This document shows, one piece after another, positions 45,250-59,500 of a DNA stretch of 64,000 bases (position 1 is the first letter of the stretch; each line of letters opens with the position of its first letter). The stretch is from Amoebophrya sp. A120 (lineage: Eukaryota; Sar; Dinophyceae; Syndiniales; Amoebophryaceae). The stretch lies in contig CAJINV010000004.1 in assembly GCA_905178155.1 (NCBI GenBank), positions 4,876,619 to 4,940,618 of the forward strand, written 5' to 3'. The notes under the pieces were generated by a model. It was not told where the DNA came from and ran no database searches. It saw only the letters and a list, made by a program, of their open reading frames with translations. Both the position numbers and the translations under genes were made by a program.

Positions 45250-46200
45250 CTACACCTAAAAACCATTATACAAATAAACGTTTCCGGGTTTTGTTCAATT
45301 TTACAAATCAGCGCCCTAATCTACGAGCGAAATCAAATAAACAATCAACCGAGTCAGGCGATGCCTTTTCAGACGAACAAAACCTCAGCGATGCCTCGGA
45401 ATACCCGCCGAAGTATCGCAGATTGATTTTGCAGGAGCTCGCTGGCCTTTCAACAGACAAAACTTGTCTGGCAAGAAATCGGGCAGCTTCTTCGGTTCAT
45501 GGGGCTCGCTTTTTTGTAAAATTCAGACTTAGGATGACAATTTTGGATCCTCTCAGACCCAGACACTTTCGCCTTGATGCTGGTACACGAGAGCCGGAGT
45601 CTAGCTCCTTTTCGAATTCAATTCGCAAAGGAGCTAGACTCCGACTCTCCCAGGTTTTTGGGATTTTCGTGTCATCACATTTCGGCCAAAATGACCGCTT
45701 CCGGGTTTGCGCCGGATTTGTCCCGGGTTTGCAAATATTTTGTAAATATTTTGCAAACATTTTGCTATTTCCTGACAGCTAGCGCCGACCTGTAATGGTC
45801 GATATCTTAGCGCCGAAAAAGCACCCGAAAAAGTCGGGCGCTTTGCAAAATATTTGCAAAATATTTTGCAAATCCGAAGCAAACCCGGGAGCGATCTTGC
45901 GTTCGCTTTCTCGCTCCTCTGTAGCATTCACGCAAAGAATTGGCTTCTATAAATCTGAGCTGTGGAAAGCGCGCAGCACCATCGTGAAACATTTTCAACG
46001 ATGTGCGTTCCACGGGCGCACTGGCACTACGCAGTCGACCTTACTAGTGGTTTGCTGTGGAGGTAGATTCTAAATGAGGACGAGATAGAGCAGAGAAGGG
46101 CGGTCGCTGATGGAGACCCCACCTAACACAAGGGGGATGAAAAGAGGCAGGAAAAGTAGGCCCCCATGGGAAAAAGGTTCCCCCATGCAGTGCAGGAAGG
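45250..46200. repeat. gene-free stretch with hairpin-forming repeats
   Basis: It holds a 16-bp inverted repeat with a 15-nt spacer (45596-45642, arms GGAGTCTAGCTCCTTT). It also holds a larger, imperfect inverted repeat (about 45719-45892, arms based on TCCCGGGTTTGCAAATATTT). A lone family-B-type end (CTCAGACCCAGACACTTTCG, near 45553) lies beside the first hairpin. It may lie in a long intron between the 46.5-47.5 kb exon and the gene to its left. Confidence 0.7.
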
Positions 46201-46336
46201 GCACCTATACTAAGGGGTGCTGAAAAGCATACCTCCTAAGGGCTGTTTTGTGGTGCTTGTGTTTTCTTTCACTTTGTAAAACTGCACAAAACCCGGAAAT
46301 ACAAAGATGCATAATGGTTTTTATAAACGTCCTGAA

Positions 46337-46373
46337 AACACGACGCAAGAACTTCAAGTTCTTGCGTCGTGTT
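46337..46373. repeat. perfect 18-bp hairpin
   Basis: Arms AACACGACGCAAGAACTT and its exact reverse complement are separated by one base. Transcribed from either strand it would form a long stem. Confidence 0.9.
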
Positions 46374-46512
46374 CTTCTTGGCCATTTATTTTGTACTTGC
46401 TTCATTATCGCCAACAGCATGCATCTTTCTCGTTCTCCTTCTCCATGTAGAACAGTGGATCTTCTAGCTATCAAAAACAATAACAAATTAAATTCTTCTA
46501 CCTCTTCAGAGT

Positions 46513-47458
46513 GCAGCGTGAATTTCCTTCCCATCGGCAGGTCCTTGATTTGTTCTTGGAGCAACGCTTTTTTGATTTTCTCCGGTAAGTAGGAGAAGAA
46601 GCAGAGCTTGTCCAAAAAATGCGCACAGTGTCGTGGAATCAAATGGTCGTCTGCGCTTTTCGTGGAGGAAGCCATGGGGGACGCGAGGGGAATGGGTTCC
46701 GTACTAGCTAAACCATCTTCATTGCCATCAGCGAGACTGAGATCATCCGGACCTGTAGCACCATCTTCTGTTGCCGCTGCAGCTCTTGATGCTGTGGGAG
46801 CACAAGCAGGGTTCTTGTTCCGTTCCTCCGGTACAACGACCTCAACATCGTCGTTGGCGGATCCGAGCAGTTGTGCCATGATGTCCGCGTCGGAGAGAAA
46901 GTAGAAGTTGCTCTGACTCCGCCGTGCCACTTGGTCGGTGCCGGCGCCTGGGGACTCCTGGTCGTCGACAACTTCTTCAGCGGTATTCTTGCTGATTTTT
47001 CCGTCATCCTCTGCGCCAGCGTCGCCCTGTTCTTGTTGTATACCAACATGACCTCCCGTAGAAGAAGTTATGCCGGTCACTATTGATGCGTTCTCTTTCT
47101 CCTCGTCCGCCGCTGTCAAAGCGTGCATGGCGTCCACGCGCTCTGTTATTCGGTCGAACACCGCACGGATTTTTGGCACCGGATCCCCCTGAAAACCCGT
47201 GGAGGACGCGGACGATTTGCTAGGGCCGCTTGCTCCTGCATTTTTAGCACCATTTCTCTCCTTCTGCTGGTGCTCAAAGCCGGTCGACGCTGTCGTGGGC
47301 GACGTTGCAGCTGGAGCTCCGCCACCACGTGCTGCAACGGCGAGTGCACTGTCGGGGGTCTCGCCTGCTGTGGCGGCTGCTTCAGTCTTCGTGCCTATTT
47401 CGCCCTCGGCACGCTGGAACCGCTCCTCTTCATCCTCAAGCTTGAGCAGGAAATCCAT
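46513..47458 (-). CDS. acidic unknown protein, probable first exon
   Basis: It starts at an ATG (47458) with MDFLLKLEDEEERFQRAEGE. The first 250 residues are low-complexity and acidic. The end is better structured (PRHCAHFLDKLCFFSYLPEK, KDLPMGRKFTLHSEE). A donor (GAAGAG/GTAGAAG) after LHSEE at 46512 is in the same phase as the acceptor at 45239, so this exon could be the start of the gene at 39.6-45.2 kb, joining LHSEE to VLPNFVYQF. Otherwise the frame runs on to a stop at 46205. The function is unknown. Confidence 0.55.
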
Positions 47459-47469
47459 TTTGATGTCTA

Positions 47470-48105
47470 CTTTGCAACTTACGGAATTTCCATTTCGTTT
47501 TTCTCGCCCACCAGACTATTTGAAACCCAATGGAGAATCGATCTCCCGGCTCCATTCAACCAATAACTCACACAGATACGGAACTAAATTTTCCACGTCA
47601 GATATTGATGCTGACAACGACTTAGGACACTGAGCTGTCAATTACCTCCTCTGCTTCTCTGTGCTGCTGCTGCTTCTTCTAGATTTGCAAAAGTAGGACA
47701 ACAATCGCACCCTCCTAATACTGTAAAGTGGCGTCTTCGCTCTTCTACTTGTTCTAGCGGGCGCTTACAGCTGCGTTTGCTCTCGTTTTTGTTTTCTTGC
47801 ACAGCGTGCTCCCCACGCAACTCAATCTCAAACTGTACTAGGCCGCCCGCCGCCGCATTTCAACGCGCCGCCGCCTTGCGGCAGCATCTCTGCCCCCTGT
47901 TCGTTCCTACGCGTTGCTGATATGCTGCTAGGCGGCTCGTGAAGGGTCTCACGACGCTAGATTCGTCCGTATCAAAATTTCCTGGCGTGACCACATCCTT
48001 CTGCGCGCATGATGCAGATGGATCTATGATAACGATAAGTTGGTTGTAATTTCTGGTGTTTCTCCACCGACGAAAATGAAACGCGAACGATTTCATCACA
48101 AACTC
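47470..48105. other. intergenic
   Basis: No exon or repeat recognised between the CEP20-like gene's stop and the acidic protein's start. Confidence 0.5.
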
Positions 48106-48110
48106 ATGCT

Positions 48111-48973
48111 TCACGATATCCCGGCTGGTCCCGAGAAGTGCATGGGCTCCTTCATGATGACATCGTGGTTTTCGGCGATTAAACGACTTGTATCCACAAG
48201 CGGACGTGATGCTGCACCCGTGCCAAAAATCCCGGATCCTCCTGTCACTGGCGCCACACCGCTCGACGACGACCCACCAACCCTATCGGCAGAAACCGAT
48301 CTTCGTCTGTTCTCGGAAGTTGTGCCGCCACCAACAGGAACAAACCCTGAGGACGCCGCTCCGAGCTGCAGTCGTTGCGTTGCGGTATCTACGGTAGGTG
48401 GATTTGGTTTCTGCGTCAGCCCGTAGAGCAGGGGCAGCTTCGCGTTCGGATTACTGGAGTGGTGTTGTGTTTGCTCGGCCCGTGTCACGTTCGTCACATC
48501 CGCTATTTTCAGTTCGTCTGCCAGAAACCGTCGATCAAACACCCGCTGTTCCGGGTGTCCGCTTTCGGACAGAAACACGGAAAGCGTGTGGTACTGCTGA
48601 TTGTACCTGACAATGTGGGTTGCACTCATGTGAATGCTGTGTATGGCTATGGGAAGAACAAGAAAGTTGAAATACTTCCTGATCGGATCTCAAAAGTACA
48701 AAGAATAAGAAATGCGCATCATCTGCTTTACGCCCTGTCTGCAAGATCAAATGTATCAAGACAAGAACTACAACCGCGATCGCAATACTCCAGGTATTCT
48801 CGTATCAATTCGTTGATCACCAAGTTTGCGGAGGGAATGGCAGGTCGCTTCGCGCTCTTTTCGTCCAGCGAATGAAAAATTTCAGACTGCACTTTTGCCT
48901 TCAATTCGTCCAGGATACCCTTGCGCTCCAGGCTCTCCACAAGAGCCTCCTTCAGCTCGAGAAGGGACGCCAT
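48111..48973 (-). CDS. CEP20: CEP20/FOPNL-like centrosomal (basal body) protein
   Basis: Proteins of the FOP/TONNEAU1/FOR20 family dimerise through an N-terminal LisH-type region and are needed at basal bodies and centrosomes. Exon 1 (48789-48973) starts MASLLELKEALVESLERKGI and contains DELKAKVQSEIFHSL and LVINELIREYLE. A canonical GT-AG intron (48607-48788) joins this to YNQQYHTLSVFLSESGHPEQ and DRRFLADELKI. The order helix, LKAK, INELIREYLEY-N, SVFLSESG, DR-FL-EL follows the family closely. After about residue 110 the protein becomes Gly/Ser-rich with no known domain, which makes it longer than the animal protein. It implies that this organism builds flagella at some stage. Confidence 0.82.
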
Positions 48974-48979
48974 AGTTTT

Positions 48980-50040
48980 CCTTTTCTTTAGATTTCGGTT
49001 TGTTTTGTAGTTGGTGCTTGATGAACTTGTCCTCGCACTCAACTAGGAAAAATTCATTTGCAACAACCCACCGGACTCGAGTTCATCTCACCCAGCGACC
49101 ACGTTTTGGTATCGTACCTGCGCACAACATCAACCTCAAGCTATCTCACTTTCGTTCAGCTGTCGTACTGTGCGGTAAAGTTGTACTCCTCAATGGAAGA
49201 GTATCGCGCTTTCTTTGCTGCCGAAGAACAGCAACACGGAGCCAACCAGCACTACCTTGGACAATCATGGTTTTGTCAACCACAACCTTCCTCGAGATTG
49301 CCCTTTGCAGTTCGTTTCTTGTGGTCACGCGACACGCTTTTTTATCTTTTTGTGGGAGTGCTCTGCGACTGCCACGCAGGCACATTCCTCCGTGCATCGA
49401 GGCTTCCTAATGTGGAAATCGATTTGCTGCAACAAATTTCCACGCGGTCAACAGCAGCGAGAGGACTATTCTTTTACGTGTGAAACTTGACAAGCGTCTC
49501 AACATTTAAACATGGAGTCTATCTTCATTTTTGATACAAAAACGCTGAATCAAATCGGGTCACGCTGAGACTCTTGCTTCATTTCAAACTCAGAGGTGAT
49601 ACCACGTCCACATAGTGAAAAGCAAAAAACGCGTACAGAGGCTTTACTTTCTTTTGATGGTAGTCCTCGACTCAAATAGCACAGCACTCGAGTTCTTTTC
49701 CGAGAAAAGCTGGCATCTTTCTGTTGCGACAGAAGCATCAGAAGAAGCCGCTATGATGAAATTGCAAAACCTACCTCTAGAAGTTTGGCCCAGATGTGTT
49801 CTGTAGCCATCGTCGTGTTCAAAAATCGTAAGAAGATATGATAGGGTAAAGTAATCGCTTAGATGCGGAATTTAGTGTACATACTGAAAATTATGCGTTC
49901 TTCTAAAGAGTGTGCAAGAATCTAAAATTTTTCCGATTTTTAGGTGGTAGATCTAGGAATAGAAACACCACTTGTGGTTGTCCTCTCCAGTTGCTTTATT
50001 TTCGACGACCAGCCCCTTTCGGACCTCCGCCTCCATGTTC
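48980..50040. other. intergenic, no gene supported
   Basis: Plus-strand frames of 136-141 codons near 49.0-49.5 kb overlap each other in different frames and lack protein-like sequence. I reject them. Confidence 0.45.
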
Positions 50041-50043
50041 CTC

Positions 50044-53196
<3,153 letters not shown>

Positions 53197-53234
53197 GTTT
53201 TTTCTTGTGCGGCCAATGAATGAACTTTGACTTT

Positions 53235-53850
53235 ATTCAGTTTGATGGTTTACAACACTCTAAAATAAACAAATGCCTTCTGCGCAGGCAGGTCTTACTC
53301 GTATGACAGTAATTCAATTAAATGCGTACTTATGCAGGAGGAAACTCCGGGCGAGCTGCTTCTTTAAAAAAAACGAGCAAGAAAGCACGACTTTTCTGAG
53401 CCAGGATCAGAAGAAGAATGACTACACCCTGGCGGCATCAGAACCACGAGTGAACAAGTGGCCGTGAAGATGACACAGACACACGCGTCGGTGTGACGCG
53501 TTTACAAGGCGATCCAAGCAAGTCGTGGGCCAGAATGCTCAATGAGTTGTTTCTTGGAACCGGACGAAATCTAAAGAATGGGTCGTGTTCAAATCATACA
53601 AAGATATGTCGACAGCAAGTAAGTTCGCTGTATTCTACGTCGAATGAGCGCGACTCAAAATTCGTCGCGATATTTTCCATTTGCTTGTGCCTTTGAAGCC
53701 GTCGAATGAGCGCGATTTTCGCGTGATTAAACAAAAATACGGCTTTCAACCTAGCATATAATTCAAGAACTCGTAATAGAACTCGCTAAGGAAAAATGTC
53801 GTTGCCATACTCAACGAAAGAGCTTCGTCAAACTAAAGTATCTTCTCTGT
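53235..53850. other. intergenic
   Basis: Upstream of the protease; no gene or shared repeat seen. Confidence 0.5.
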
Positions 53851-53854
53851 CACT

Positions 53855-55492
53855 TCACCTCCTTCTGTCTCTTCCTTTGCCTTTCCCCTTACCACCTTTG
53901 CCACCGGATCCTTTGCGCTCCGCTGTGCGCGTCGCCTCCGCTTCGTTGATGAAGAACAGTTGCGGTTCAATGCGCAGCAACACGCGGAGAGTCTCACCGT
54001 CCTCGCCGCCAGTACGACTGTGAGGGGTTGTGACTAGAAACTCACTCATCATCCCGTAGGGAGTTTCTTTCCAGGTCAGATCTGGGTGAAGTTCGCGCAG
54101 GATGAGTTTGTAGATTTCGCACACGTCCGTCGGCTCCTCGCTGCAGTACGCCCTCTTGCGAATGCATTTCGGGCAGTACTCGGGCAAGTGCTGGCCGTGT
54201 GGATGGTGGTCCCAAAACACCTCCGCCTTGATTGCTTCCACCGGTTCCTCGCATTTCCTGCAAATCTGCTTCGGCTTTTCCGTTTCGCTCACGTTTGCCC
54301 ACTGCTTCCACCGGGAGGCGGACGACGAGTTTTGATGTTCCGTACTGCAGTACCACAGCGTGTGCAGGCACCCGCACTTCTTTTTGCGGTCCCGATCACA
54401 CCCACATGTGCTGATATTGTCATCGTCATCATAGGTCGGGTCTTCATCTTCGTTTTCACTTTCGACCGACGTGGCGTCACGTAGATTCAAACGACGCACA
54501 CTGTTGATCAAATCGCGGTCCTCCTCGTTTTCGTAGTCCGTCGCCAATTTCGGATTCCAGTACCCACCGTAGCACTTCACGGTGTCCCAGCGGTATACCG
54601 CATCCCGACCGGGGCCACCTTCCTCGGACTCAGCCACACCGCAATCGCATTCGAATTCGGCGTACAATCGGTATTCCCGGAAATTCACGAGCTCGGGAGG
54701 ATCCCGTGTTTCTGCTAGCTGACACAGGAATGCACTTCGGCGTACCGGAACAAGCGGCGGCTGGAGCAAAGGATCTGCTCCGCCAGCAGAGACTGGGGGC
54801 GAGGACGGACCTGCACCTGCCATAAAATCCTGTACGTCCCTGCTCTGCAGGCCGTTTCCAAACAGCTTCGAAATCAACACCTTGTGCTTGATAAGCGACT
54901 CCGCACAGTCTCGGTTTAGCAGTTCGTTCGGCGGAAGGCTAAATACACGAAGTTCTTGCTGCAAATCGACGGTTGGCAGGTCAACCACATCATTGCCGCC
55001 GGGGTAGTGCAGAGCGCTGGGGCTGGCGTCGAACACGCATACCTCCACGATGTTCTTGGATTTGCCAGTGATGTAGCCCGGAATTTCCAGGGGCGGCTCC
55101 TTCGCAGCAGATTTGTGGCCGCGCATGCGCCGGTGCAGCCGGCTGACCTCCGCCCGTCGCAGCCTTTCCTTTTGACTTGCAGCTCCAGCGCTGTCGTCGT
55201 CCGCAACCCGGCGAATTTCACCGAGGACCCTGTCCGATTCGTATCCGCCGCCTCCACGAAGGGGCTTGCGCATCTGCAGCGCCCCGTTGCTCAATCCGAC
55301 GCCGCTATTGTCAATCACGAGATTAGCAACGTAGTCGTTTTTGCCGCATTTTTCCAGCAAAACGTGCGTCGTCTCGGCGTTGGCGGGATCGGCGCGCACT
55401 TGCAAAACCCTGTAAGTGGCCGGGTGGCGGCTTCTATCCGCGTCCCACAACACTTGGATTTTTTCGGCTGCGCGTGGAATAAAGGATGCCAT
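53855..55492 (-). CDS. intronless Cys-rich protein, unknown
   Basis: ATG at 55492 (MASFIPRAAEKIQVLWDADR); the open frame extends 34 codons further upstream but that part looks like leader DNA. The predicted length is 545 residues, with no intron needed, which is unusual here. The N-terminal half has a short module (RVLQVRADPANAETTHVLLE). The C-terminal half has Cys clusters: CGCDRDRKKKCGC with an LHTLWYCS segment after it, then ICRKCEEPVE and YCPKCIRKRAYCSEE. All are capable of binding zinc. The protein ends in a Gly/Lys/Arg tail (GSGGKGGKGKGKGRDRRR) typical of RNA-binding tails. I do not recognise the family. Confidence 0.8.
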   Translation of the reverse strand: MASFIPRAAEKIQVLWDADRSRHPATYRVLQVRADPANAETTHVLLEKCGKNDYVANLVIDNSGVGLSNGALQMRKPLRGGGGYESDRVLGEIRRVADDDSAGAASQKERLRRAEVSRLHRRMRGHKSAAKEPPLEIPGYITGKSKNIVEVCVFDASPSALHYPGGNDVVDLPTVDLQQELRVFSLPPNELLNRDCAESLIKHKVLISKLFGNGLQSRDVQDFMAGAGPSSPPVSAGGADPLLQPPLVPVRRSAFLCQLAETRDPPELVNFREYRLYAEFECDCGVAESEEGGPGRDAVYRWDTVKCYGGYWNPKLATDYENEEDRDLINSVRRLNLRDATSVESENEDEDPTYDDDDNISTCGCDRDRKKKCGCLHTLWYCSTEHQNSSSASRWKQWANVSETEKPKQICRKCEEPVEAIKAEVFWDHHPHGQHLPEYCPKCIRKRAYCSEEPTDVCEIYKLILRELHPDLTWKETPYGMMSEFLVTTPHSRTGGEDGETLRVLLRIEPQLFFINEAEATRTAERKGSGGKGGKGKGKGRDRRR

Positions 55493-55499
55493 ATTGCTT

Positions 55500-56520
55500 G
55501 CTGTCGTGATTATGAAGACCGCGACGGTCGTAACTCTGACCTCCCGTGCCCGTCTGATAATGATATGAATGTCAATGTATTGAATGACAGACAACAGAAA
55601 TGATTACAGTAAAATTTAGCCGATACATACCAACATTTGTACGCAGAAAAAGAGTTCTGCGACTCTAACTCTTGTAAAAAGCGGTGCTCGTGCTGATATG
55701 TTGCCCCGTTTGTTCCACCACATCTAACTGCGCACACTCGTCTTAAATTCTGCTTACGTATTCTTATACTTGTTGACCACCTGCCACTGCCTCTTGATCT
55801 GGAATAATGTCTACACGAACCACTCCAACTCGAACTTAAAATGGAACGAAAGATCATCACAGGTTGCGCCCAACATGAATCCTGATCATGCCGATGTTGA
55901 CGAAGTTATTGCGTACCTATGTAATATTACTTAACGAGATCTCTATCTTTTCGACATTCACGACATTGCTTGCCAGAAAATACTTTCGAAGAAAAGACTT
56001 CTTCCGCCCCCACAGCCAATGTAACAAATTGCATATCTTCACTTTGTTCAAACCCTTCTACATTGTAAATCATCTCGTCCACATAGTAGTTCATCATTCA
56101 CGGACGGTCTTGTCGTTATCATATACATACGATGCACAAGAACATCACATCATTTACTTTAGTACTAGCAGGTAGTGCTGCCTGCATACGAATTAGTTTT
56201 TCTTGTTTGAGCTTAGAATAAACCTAGTGTTAGCGACACTGACAAAGAGTTTGATCAGAAAAATAAGAATTATGATACATCAGATACAAACAGAAACAAT
56301 CTCACGTTTCGAAGATGCTGATACTGATAGATACATACTGAAGCAGATAAATCTGTAGTTGTACTAGCATGGCGACAAGCGGCACTATCGGACCGACCAT
56401 TCAAGTAGTAGAATTCTAATGCGTTTTCCAACCTAAAAACTAAGTTAATATTCAAATTCTCGTGCGTATTTGTAAAATATACCGCTGCAAGAAATCTCAA
56501 ATCAGTGCGATGGATTTTTC
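55500..56520. other. intergenic
   Basis: AT-rich with short frames only, between the glycosyltransferase stop and the Cys-rich gene. Confidence 0.55.
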
Positions 56521-56524
56521 CGTT

Positions 56525-56551
56525 CTTGCGTCACGTGCTACGTGACGCAAG
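56525..56551 (-). repeat. 12-bp hairpin just after glycosyltransferase stop
   Basis: Arms CTTGCGTCACGT and ACGTGACGCAAG with a 3-nt loop, starting 25 bp beyond the stop codon. It would lie in the 3' UTR. It shares GTTCTTGCGTC with the hairpin at 46337-46373. Confidence 0.85.
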
Positions 56552-56575
56552 TGGTGATAAAGTTAAATGCAAAAC

Positions 56576-59500
56576 TTACTTCTGTACTATAGTCTCCTCC
56601 ACTTCTTGTTGTGCCTCCACCTTCCTGTTTTTCGGTTTTATTGAGAGGAAAAATCCCCCCTCCCCATATCGAAAAGGTATGTTTGCAAAAATTTGTGTTG
56701 CGGATTTGAGGTCACAAATCACATTTGTCTTGCAAGAAGGCAAACCCAAAGAATCCGCTGCCTTAAGGAGGCGATTTGTAATGCTGTTTCACCTACATGG
56801 CAGGCCTCTCTTATGCCAAGAGCCTACAACAAAACACCCCTACGCAGGCTGAGGCTTTGCCTGTAGTGCCTCTGTGCAATACAAAGCTGATTTGTGGTCA
56901 CAAATCAGCATCACAAATTTCCGTTCTGATATGGGGAGGGGGGATTTTTCATTCTGATAGGTTTTGCGGCCACAACATAGCGAAACCCCTGGTCGCCGAG
57001 GAACACCGTGTGGAACACGGCCGCTGTTCCCGGTACGACGAACATCAGGACTGTAAATACCTGCCCTATCCAAGTGAAGAACATACAACTCCCCGCCCTC
57101 GTGGTCGTCCCTCTCGTTCTTGGTTTGTCATGATACAAAATGCGGCCTAATATTCTTTACGCATTGCGTTGCCTCTTGGCACTGTTTGCATGACAAGATC
57201 TAGCAGGAGCAGCTCGGACTACGACTACAGCAGGTACTACACTCCTGTCCAGTAGATTTCTTCTCGTCATGGTGCAAAGCCTGTATTTTTGCAGCTGTCG
57301 CGTACTGTACTAGTACAACTTAGTGTTATATTTTATTTTTAATTGCTGTTCATACAATAGTACAAATGAAGGGGAACATCAAGGGGAGCTGTAATTTTTG
57401 CACTTTCATATGCCCCCAGACGGCGACATTGAGCAGAGTCGAGAGGGAAAGCACGACGGTCGAGAGGCATGTCAGTTTGCGAAATGCGCACGCGGTGAAA
57501 GTAGGACTTTCATTTTTGAGGCCGCTGGTGTTGTGCTCCACTTCTTCTTTGTGTTCTCGCAACTGGTTTTTTTCGTCCTGCTGTTCCGCCTCCGAAGCGG
57601 AAGAAGCGCTGGTGGAAGGAAGCATCGTGCTCCGATTGTCGTAGAAGTCCTTGGCCGCCGCGAGCTGCTCTCCGACGTACGGCGCAGCGCCGGCCGGAGA
57701 TGCAGGCGGCAGCGCGAGGAGGACAGGAGGCCCTGCGAGTACCGGGTTGTGGTGCCGATCCAGTACGATCCGCGTCTCCATGTGGTCGACGAACTCGAGC
57801 TCAACACCGCCGCAGCAGAACAAATAGCCCCATGGATGACCGGAGAAACTAGCACACGATGACGATGAGTGTTCTACTTCATCTTCCCCAGCATCAGCTC
57901 GCTCTGTTCCGCCTCGCTGCTCTACTGCTGTACTACGTCGATCTTGTCCCATCATGTTCTTGCCGCTCGATTTATTACTTTCCACATTGTTGTTCTTCCC
58001 GGTGGTTGACGCGCTGGTGCCGACGTTATCAGCGACTTCTTTCGTCTGTTGTAGTTCTTCTCCCGCCGCCGATTTTAAAATTCCCTGGTGCAGCTGCTTT
58101 TGTTCTAGTTGCCAGACAGGAAAGGCTTTGCCCTCTTTCGTATTTTTCAACGCGTACACGAGCAAGGACACGTAGCACATGGTGATGAGGACAAAGGTGA
58201 AACCCAACGCAAGCGAAGTAATCGTACCAAGTGCAAAAGTATCGTACTCGTAGTAATTGCTATCGTGCATGACAAATATCTCTTTTTAGGTGAAATAGCA
58301 CTACGAGTTGCATTTTTGTTCTTGAAAAAATTTGTGATGCAATTTATACTAGTACGATACTTTTGCAATGCATAAAGCGGCAACACTTGCAACAACAGCG
58401 GCAGACCGCAAGTGTGAAGAAACGCGACGGCGCCGGGAACCATGCCCATCAGAATGCACAGGCCGAGGAGCATGTCCATAACCAGCCTGTCCCACGCGAT
58501 TCGAATCAGGAGCAGGTGGGTGAGGACAGAAGTCTTGAACAGTTGCCAGCTGCTGGTCGTCGATGAAACAACACCCGGTGGTCGCACGGTGGGCGACTTT
58601 CTGGACGTCGAGGACAGCAACATGCGAAGTTGCCACCCCGCTAATCGTAGCTGGTTCAGGACCAAAAAGCTCACTTCCCCGATGCCCTGCAGGTGCCGCC
58701 GCGATTGCGTGTACCGTGCCGCTACGTTCGCAAAGTACGCACTCATCCGGGAGGACGAAGTAGATCCTTCGCTCTCCACGATAAAACTAGCAAACGGTAG
58801 GTAAATCGCGACGACTTTGAAGGCCGGCAGGGGAAACCGCAACATTGTGGGATCGTTATTGTAGCAGAGAGCTGCAGATGTTGAGGAGGAAGAAGCTACA
58901 ACTCCTGCGGAAGCTGCAACAGGAGCACGACGTCCACCTGGCGCAGGGGCACCAACAACTCCTCCGCAATGCTGTATGAGGGCGGAGGATTCATCTTGTT
59001 CATCAGGGTTGTTCACCAGATGATGATCCACCTGATGTTGGTGCTCATGATCTTCAGGATCGCCAGGAGCTTCTACTTCGAGCGACGTAGACGTATGTAG
59101 CCCCTGGAGGTTCCACAGTTCGCGGGTATGGCACTCTCAAACGTTACATTCTCAGCTGTTTTTACACGATTAGACGTGCAAAATGACCATGAGCCACCAG
59201 ACGAAGATCAAGCTGCTTCGCGTGACAAATTATCAAAGGGCCAAACAGTATCTAAATCCTCTGTGCCAAATTTATATATGATGCAAGCTCATTTCTTGCA
59301 AGCTTGCCCCTTTCATCCGTACTGCTCCTTTAGCGTCACAAATCCACGTAACAGTTGAGAATGTAACAATTGAGAACGCCATAGCGGGTGAGCATGCCTT
59401 GCAGAAAAGTGTGGAGGTCCTCGGAGATGACGTCGGGAGCAAAGCCGCCCATCCGCTCGACAAGTCGATGCGTCGCGGTGTAGGATATGAAAGCCTCACC

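Noticed and set aside
49000-49483. Plus-strand ORFs of 136 and 141 codons
   Set aside because: They overlap in different frames, have no splice sites or family resemblance, and run against the array direction.
54956-55603. 215-codon plus-strand ORF
   Set aside because: Shadow of the intronless Cys-rich gene on the minus strand.
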